From positions 2,976,001 through 3,040,000 of the forward strand of contig NZ_CP136136.1 in the NCBI RefSeq assembly GCF_038024875.1: a DNA stretch of 64,000 bases. Reading direction: 5' to 3'. Positions within the stretch are counted from its first letter, which is position 1. Each line of letters begins with the position of its first letter. This document shows, piece by piece, positions 60,238 through 64,000 of this stretch. The notes beneath the pieces were generated by a model. That model was given only the letters and a program-made list of their open reading frames with translations. It was not told the DNA's origin and made no database searches. The translations under genes were made by a program, and so were the position numbers. Source of the stretch: Gordonia rubripertincta (GTDB lineage: Bacteria; Actinomycetota; Actinomycetes; Mycobacteriales; Mycobacteriaceae).

Positions 60238-61548
60238 TCATGCACCTGTCGTCCCGGTCGGCGCCTCTCCCATGACGGTGTCGCCCGACAGCACGTGGCC
60301 CATCCGCTCCTTCTTGGTGCGGAGGTACCGGACGTTGTGGGGGGTGGTGACGGTCGGCAGGCCGACGCGCCCGACGATGTCGAGGTCGTGGCCACCGAGC
60401 CCGCCGTACTTCGCGGGGTTGTTGGTGATCAGACGGACGCGGCGGATGCCCAGGTCTTTCAGGATCGCGGCGCCCGTGCCGTAGGTGCGCGAATCCACCG
60501 GGAGTCCGAGTGCGGTGTTGGCGTCGACGGTGTCGAGGCCCTGCTCCTGGAGTGCATACGCACGGATCTTGTGGCCGAGTCCGATACCTCGGCCCTCGTG
60601 GCCGCGCAGGTAGATCACCGCTCCGCAGCCCTCTGCCGCGATGGCCGACAGCGCCTGCTCGAGCTGTGCACCGCAGTCGCAGCGCAGGGAGCCGACGATG
60701 TCACCGGTCAGGCATTCGCTGTGCACGCGCACAAGTGCACCCTCGGCGGCGGCGCCGGCGGCGGCCACGTCGCCCATGACGAGGGCCAGGTGTTCGGTGT
60801 CGTCGATGTCCGAGCGGTAGGCGACCGCGCGGAAGTCGCCGAACAGGGTCGGCATCGCCGCGGTGGCCATCTGGTGGACGAACGAACCGGCGGCGGTCCG
60901 GTGGGCCACGAGGTCGGCGATCCGCAACACCGGCAGTCCGTGGCGTTCGGCGAACTCGAGGAGGTCGTCGCCGCGCCGCATCGTCCCGTCGTCGGCGATG
61001 ATCTCGCCGATGACCCCGACCTCGCCGGCCCCGGCCATGGTGACCAGGTCGACGGCGGCCTCGGTGTGCCCTGCGCGGGTCAGGACCCCGCCGTCGCGGG
61101 CCTGCAGGGGGAAGACGTGTCCGGGGCGGCGCAATTCGCCGGCCGTGGTGGTGTCGGAGGCCAGCGCCCGGACGGTCAGGGCGCGGTCGTGCGCCGAGAC
61201 CCCGGTGCCGGCGTTCTTGTGATCCACGGTGACGGTGAAGGCGGTGCCGTGCGCGTCCCGGTTGTCCTCGACCATCTGTGGCAGCTCGAGCCGGCGGGCA
61301 CGCTCAGCGGTCATCGGGGCACAGATGATGCCGGTGGTGTGGCGGATCAGGAACGCCATCTGCTCGTCGGTGATCGACGACGCCGAGCAGATGAGGTCGC
61401 CCTCGTTCTCCCGGTCGTCGTCGTCGACCACGACGACGAAACCGCCTGCGGCCACGGCCGCCACCGCGCGGGCGACGGCCTGGGTCGACGCCTCGGTCGC
61501 GATGGGGGTCGGGGCGTCGGGGTCCTGGGGGAGAGTGGTCGTGCTCAT
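60238..61548 (-). CDS. ribBA: RibBA: DHBP synthase / GTP cyclohydrolase II
   Basis: 436 residues. The N-terminal DHBP synthase (RibB, about 20-220) has VVVDDDDRENEGDLICSASS and GHTEAAVDLVTMAG. The C-terminal GTP cyclohydrolase II (RibA, about 230-430) has the zinc cysteines in HSECLTGDIVGSLRCDCGAQ, then YLRGHEGRGIGLGHKI. It supplies both riboflavin precursors. No FMN riboswitch is possible directly upstream, because its start overlaps the flavin reductase gene by ATGA. The rest of the rib pathway is not here, so this looks like an extra copy dedicated to a flavin-hungry cluster. Confidence 0.94.
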   Translation of the reverse strand: MSTTTLPQDPDAPTPIATEASTQAVARAVAAVAAGGFVVVVDDDDRENEGDLICSASSITDEQMAFLIRHTTGIICAPMTAERARRLELPQMVEDNRDAHGTAFTVTVDHKNAGTGVSAHDRALTVRALASDTTTAGELRRPGHVFPLQARDGGVLTRAGHTEAAVDLVTMAGAGEVGVIGEIIADDGTMRRGDDLLEFAERHGLPVLRIADLVAHRTAAGSFVHQMATAAMPTLFGDFRAVAYRSDIDDTEHLALVMGDVAAAGAAAEGALVRVHSECLTGDIVGSLRCDCGAQLEQALSAIAAEGCGAVIYLRGHEGRGIGLGHKIRAYALQEQGLDTVDANTALGLPVDSRTYGTGAAILKDLGIRRVRLITNNPAKYGGLGGHDLDIVGRVGLPTVTTPHNVRYLRTKKERMGHVLSGDTVMGEAPTGTTGA

Positions 61549-62045
61549 CGGGCGACCTCGAATGCTCGGTGGGTGCCAAACACCCGGTCGTGGTAGGTGA
61601 GGGGTGCGGTGGAGGTGATGCCGGTCTCGACGATGTTGCCCAGGGCGACAACATGATCGCCGCCGTCGACCAGGGAGGCGGTGGTACAGCCCAGCCAGCC
61701 CGCGGCACCATCGAGCCGGGGGAGCTCCGCGGAGTCCGACCAGTCGACCCCGTCGAACTTGTCGGCGCCCTTGCGGGCGAACCGCATCGCGACGTCGGCC
61801 TGGTCGTGGGCGAGCACGTTGACGCCGAATCGGCCGGTGCGGCGGATGATCGCGAGGAGGTCGGAGCCGCGGTCGAGGGAGACCAGGATCATCGGCGGCC
61901 CCATCGACAGCGATGTGAACGCGCTGACCGTGGTGCCGTGCGGCCGCCGGTCGTCGAAGGCCGTGATGACCGCGACGGGGGTGCAGACCTTGGCCATGAC
62001 CTCTCGGAACCCGAGGGCCACCTGGTCGAGAACGGTTTCGTTCAC
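61545..62045 (-). CDS. Flavin reductase (FMN reductase component)
   Basis: 166 residues, the usual size of the small component of two-component flavin monooxygenases. Flavin_Reduct blocks are VCTPVAVITAFDDRRPHGTT, SLSMGPPMILVSLDRGS and RTGRFGVNVLAHDQ. It reduces FMN/FAD with NAD(P)H and passes it to the LLM monooxygenase encoded next. GTG at 62045 follows AGGAGG, and an open frame further upstream is a shadow. Overlaps ribBA by four bases. Confidence 0.92.
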   Translation of the reverse strand: MNETVLDQVALGFREVMAKVCTPVAVITAFDDRRPHGTTVSAFTSLSMGPPMILVSLDRGSDLLAIIRRTGRFGVNVLAHDQADVAMRFARKGADKFDGVDWSDSAELPRLDGAAGWLGCTTASLVDGGDHVVALGNIVETGITSTAPLTYHDRVFGTHRAFEVAR

Positions 62046-62128
62046 CGATCCTCCTGCGTGATGTGGGGGTTGGAGTCGCTGCGGCGCCGGGGAAGGGGCC
62101 GGCGCCGCAGCGATGGTCGGTCGGCGGA

Positions 62129-63220
62129 TCAGACCGCCGCGGGCGTCTTGGCCTTCATCTTGTGGACCTCGGGGACGACCTTCTCGCCGAAGAGCTTCAG
62201 GCTCTTCTCGGCCTCGTCGAAGGGCAGACCGCCGAAGGCGAAGGCCGCGTTGGGGAGGAAGTCGCCGATGAGCTCGTGACGGTAGGCGTACTTCTCGACG
62301 CACTGCTCGGGCGTGCCGTAGATGTTCGCCTCGACGTAGGCGTCGGCCGCGGCCTCCATGCCTGCCTCGCGGATCATGTCCGCACCCGCCTGGTAGGTCT
62401 CGTAGCCCTTGGTCTCACGCCAGTGCTTGCCGGCGAAGTCGTAGTGCTTGATGACCGACAGGAAGTAGCGGTTGATGTGCTCGTAGGCCAGACGACGGGC
62501 TTCCTCTTCGTCCTCGTGGCAGATGACGAAGTCCTGGATGACCGGCGGGCCGGGCTCGACGCCCTGGGCGTCGCGGAACATCTGCTTCCAGCCGTTGATC
62601 GCCTCGGCATGCTGCTCGAACGGGAACTGCATGAAGGTCATCATCTGGACGCCGAGGTCGGCGACCACCGGAACCGAGTCGGGCGACATCGCCGCGGCGA
62701 AAAGTCGTCCATCCCAGGAGGTGTTCGGGTTCGGAGCCGGCCGCAGGGCGATCTCCTTCTGCGGGTACATCGGGCCGTCGCCGGAGACGACGCCGGTGCG
62801 GAGTCCGCGCAGCACCATCTCGGCAGCCTCGTTGAAGCGGGGACGGGCCTCGTCCATGGGGATGCCGAAGGCCTCGTACTCCATCTTCGCCAGGCCGCGA
62901 CCCATGCCGAGAAGTACACGGCCACCGGACATCTGGTCCAGCATGATGGCCTTCTCCACGACGCGCAACGGATCGTTCCACGGCAGGATCGTGGCGCCGA
63001 TGCCGAGCTTGACCTTCGAGGTGCGGCCGGCGAGGTAGGACAGGATCGCGAAGTTGTCCGGGCACATCGAGTAGTCGTCGAAGTGGTGCTCCGCCGACCA
63101 GACCGAGTCGAAACCGGCCTTCTCGGCCAGTACGCCGAGCTCGAGGTCGCGCAGGAAGACCTCTTCGTCACTCACGTTCTCGTGGTAGTTCTGGAAGACG
63201 AGAAGTACGCCGACATCCAT
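62129..63220 (-). CDS. LLM class flavin-dependent monooxygenase
   Basis: 363 residues, luciferase-like TIM barrel. Hallmarks are the N-terminal GVLLVFQNYHENVSDEEVF, AEHHFDDYSMCPDNFAILSY, ILPWNDPLRVVEKAIMLDQM and SGGRVLLGMGRG. It oxygenates an unknown organic substrate with reduced flavin from the adjacent reductase (83 bases downstream). ATG at 63220. Frames fused to an upstream shadow were ignored. It resembles group C enzymes acting on N-heterocycles, sulfonates or terpenes, and I cannot choose among them. Confidence 0.92.
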   Translation of the reverse strand: MDVGVLLVFQNYHENVSDEEVFLRDLELGVLAEKAGFDSVWSAEHHFDDYSMCPDNFAILSYLAGRTSKVKLGIGATILPWNDPLRVVEKAIMLDQMSGGRVLLGMGRGLAKMEYEAFGIPMDEARPRFNEAAEMVLRGLRTGVVSGDGPMYPQKEIALRPAPNPNTSWDGRLFAAAMSPDSVPVVADLGVQMMTFMQFPFEQHAEAINGWKQMFRDAQGVEPGPPVIQDFVICHEDEEEARRLAYEHINRYFLSVIKHYDFAGKHWRETKGYETYQAGADMIREAGMEAAADAYVEANIYGTPEQCVEKYAYRHELIGDFLPNAAFAFGGLPFDEAEKSLKLFGEKVVPEVHKMKAKTPAAV

Positions 63221-63294
63221 TGCATTGACTCCTTGGTTCAAAAGGGTTGGGGAATAAGGGGTTCGGGGGTGTTGCGAATTCCGAGGGGGAGTTC

Positions 63295-63717
63295 TCAGCC
63301 GAGGAAGACCGCGCGGGTGTGCTCGGTGTCCAGGAACTCCTTGACCTCGTGGATCTTTCCGTCGCGGACCACGAAGACGAAGTGGTAGAGGTTGTTGTAG
63401 ACCTTGCCGTTGTTCATCTCCGAGTACGACTCGGTCTCGACCGCCACGCGTTCTCCCTCGGCGGTGAAGGCGAGCGGGGTGAGCGCGATGGCGCCGGTCT
63501 TGGTGGTGGCGGAGAGGCCGGCCAGCATGGCGCCGAACTCCTCTTTGTTCTTGGTTCCGGAGATACCGTCGATCTCCCCGCCCACCCACCAGGTGGCCGT
63601 CGGCGCCAGGAAGGACAGGATGGCGTCCACGTCGCCGCGGGAGAACACCTCCATGAACTCCGCGACCAGAGCCTTGTTCTGCTGCTCCGTGCTGACGCTT
63701 GCTGTACTGGTTGACAC
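63295..63717 (-). CDS. NTF2-like/SnoaL family protein
   Basis: 140 residues. The N-terminal helices (VAEFMEVFSRGDVDAILSFL), then APTATWWVGGE and the C-terminal YHFVFVVRDGKIHEVKEFLD, are the NTF2-like cone fold, which includes small isomerases, dehydratases and epoxide hydrolases. Probably the first complete gene of the operon and a pathway enzyme acting on the oxygenated product or substrate. GTG at 63717 with GGAGG ahead. Confidence 0.88.
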   Translation of the reverse strand: MSTSTASVSTEQQNKALVAEFMEVFSRGDVDAILSFLAPTATWWVGGEIDGISGTKNKEEFGAMLAGLSATTKTGAIALTPLAFTAEGERVAVETESYSEMNNGKVYNNLYHFVFVVRDGKIHEVKEFLDTEHTRAVFLG

Positions 63718-63829
63718 CGATTGGCCTCCTTCTGACCGTCACCCTCCGAGGAAGGCGAGAAACTGTGTGCAACAACGACGTTATTGGTCGCTGTGGCGTG
63801 AGTCACCCTCGCTTTTCGCGCCCCTTGTG

Positions 63830-63842
63830 GGTTGTCACAACC
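63830..63842. promoter_or_regulatory. Dyad GGTTGT-C-ACAACC upstream of the monooxygenase operon
   Basis: A 13-base perfect dyad lies about 47 bases upstream of a minus-strand -10-like TAACGT (63778-63783), in the only sizeable gap of the cluster. It is a plausible activator or repressor site for the PucR-type regulator or another protein. Confidence 0.4.
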
Positions 63843-63866
63843 GTGCCGAGGCGGCCCGACGCCACG

Positions 63867-64000
63867 TCACCGACCGCCGCCGCTGAAGGTGTTCATCAGT
63901 CCACCGTCGACGGGCACGATGGCGCCGTACATGTAGGTGGACAGAGCGACATCGACGATGACCTGCGCGATCTCCTCCGGCCGGCCGGTCCGCCCGGCGG
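63867..64000 (-). CDS. SDR family oxidoreductase, C-terminal fragment
   Basis: Only the last 44 residues are inside the window, cut by the right edge. The segment GRTGRPEEIAQVIVDVAL followed by YMYGAIVPVDGGLMNTFSGG is the typical SDR C-terminus (R..RPEEIA...PVDGG). It lies upstream of the NTF2-like gene in the same direction, with the dyad and a probable promoter between them, so it may belong to the same pathway. Confidence 0.8.
   Translation of the reverse strand, partial: AGRTGRPEEIAQVIVDVALSTYMYGAIVPVDGGLMNTFSGGGR

Noticed and set aside
60180..60240. FMN riboswitch linked to ribBA
   Set aside because: This gap lies downstream of ribBA on the minus strand, and the ribBA start overlaps the reductase gene, leaving no room for an aptamer.

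Overview
High-GC actinobacterial chromosome, most likely a mycolic-acid bacterium of the Gordonia type. The reasons are a mycothiol S-conjugate amidase, a Z-isoprenyl diphosphate synthase, a DevR/DevS (DosR/DosS) pair, an ESX-4 type VII secretion block and a gene order that follows the Mycobacterium tuberculosis Rv1080c-Rv1110 stretch (greA, mca, the thioredoxin-like Rv1084 type, hemolysin III, uppS, coaA, glyA, desA2, phoH2, fum, glpX, xseB, xseA, ispH). No rRNA, tRNA, CRISPR array, IS element or phage block was seen.

Layout. 0-9.5 kb: SRPBCC protein, AbiEi/DUF559-like protein, two small membrane-anchored surface proteins separated by a repeated palindrome, then greA, a queuosine-precursor transporter, mca and TspO. 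9.5-13.5 kb: an in-frame DDAH-ornithine aminotransferase ORF divergent from an Lrp regulator, then a DAHP synthase preceded by an aromatic leader-peptide attenuator. 13.5-22.6 kb: a frameshifted phoD, a 27-codon Met/His-rich mini-ORF, hemolysin III, uppS, a MocR-SDR-carboxymuconolactone decarboxylase module, a TetR-monooxygenase pair and coaA. 22.7-33.7 kb: DUF885 peptidase, glyA, desA2, phoH2, a 28-codon mini-gene, an L,D-transpeptidase, a universal stress protein with a DosR-like box, devR and devS. 33.8-43.3 kb: PIG-L deacetylase, tandem class II and class I fumarases, glpX, DUF4245 protein, xseB/xseA, an Rv1109c-like protein and ispH.

43.3-54.3 kb: ESX-4 core (mycP, eccD, eccC and an accessory protein) joined directly to rplM-rpsI-glmM. 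No EsxT/EsxU or EccB gene is present in the block. 54.3-64 kb: an accessory catabolic cluster on the minus strand (SDR, APH-acyl-CoA dehydrogenase, PucR-type regulator, RibBA, flavin reductase, LLM monooxygenase, NTF2-like protein, partial SDR). It looks like a two-component FMN-dependent oxygenation pathway with its own flavin-precursor enzyme.

Quality caveat: ispH, glmM, xseA and phoD (twice) are each broken by apparent single-base indels, most at C/G runs. Two of these genes are normally essential, so base-calling error is the simplest explanation. The long in-frame fusions reported here should be read with that in mind.
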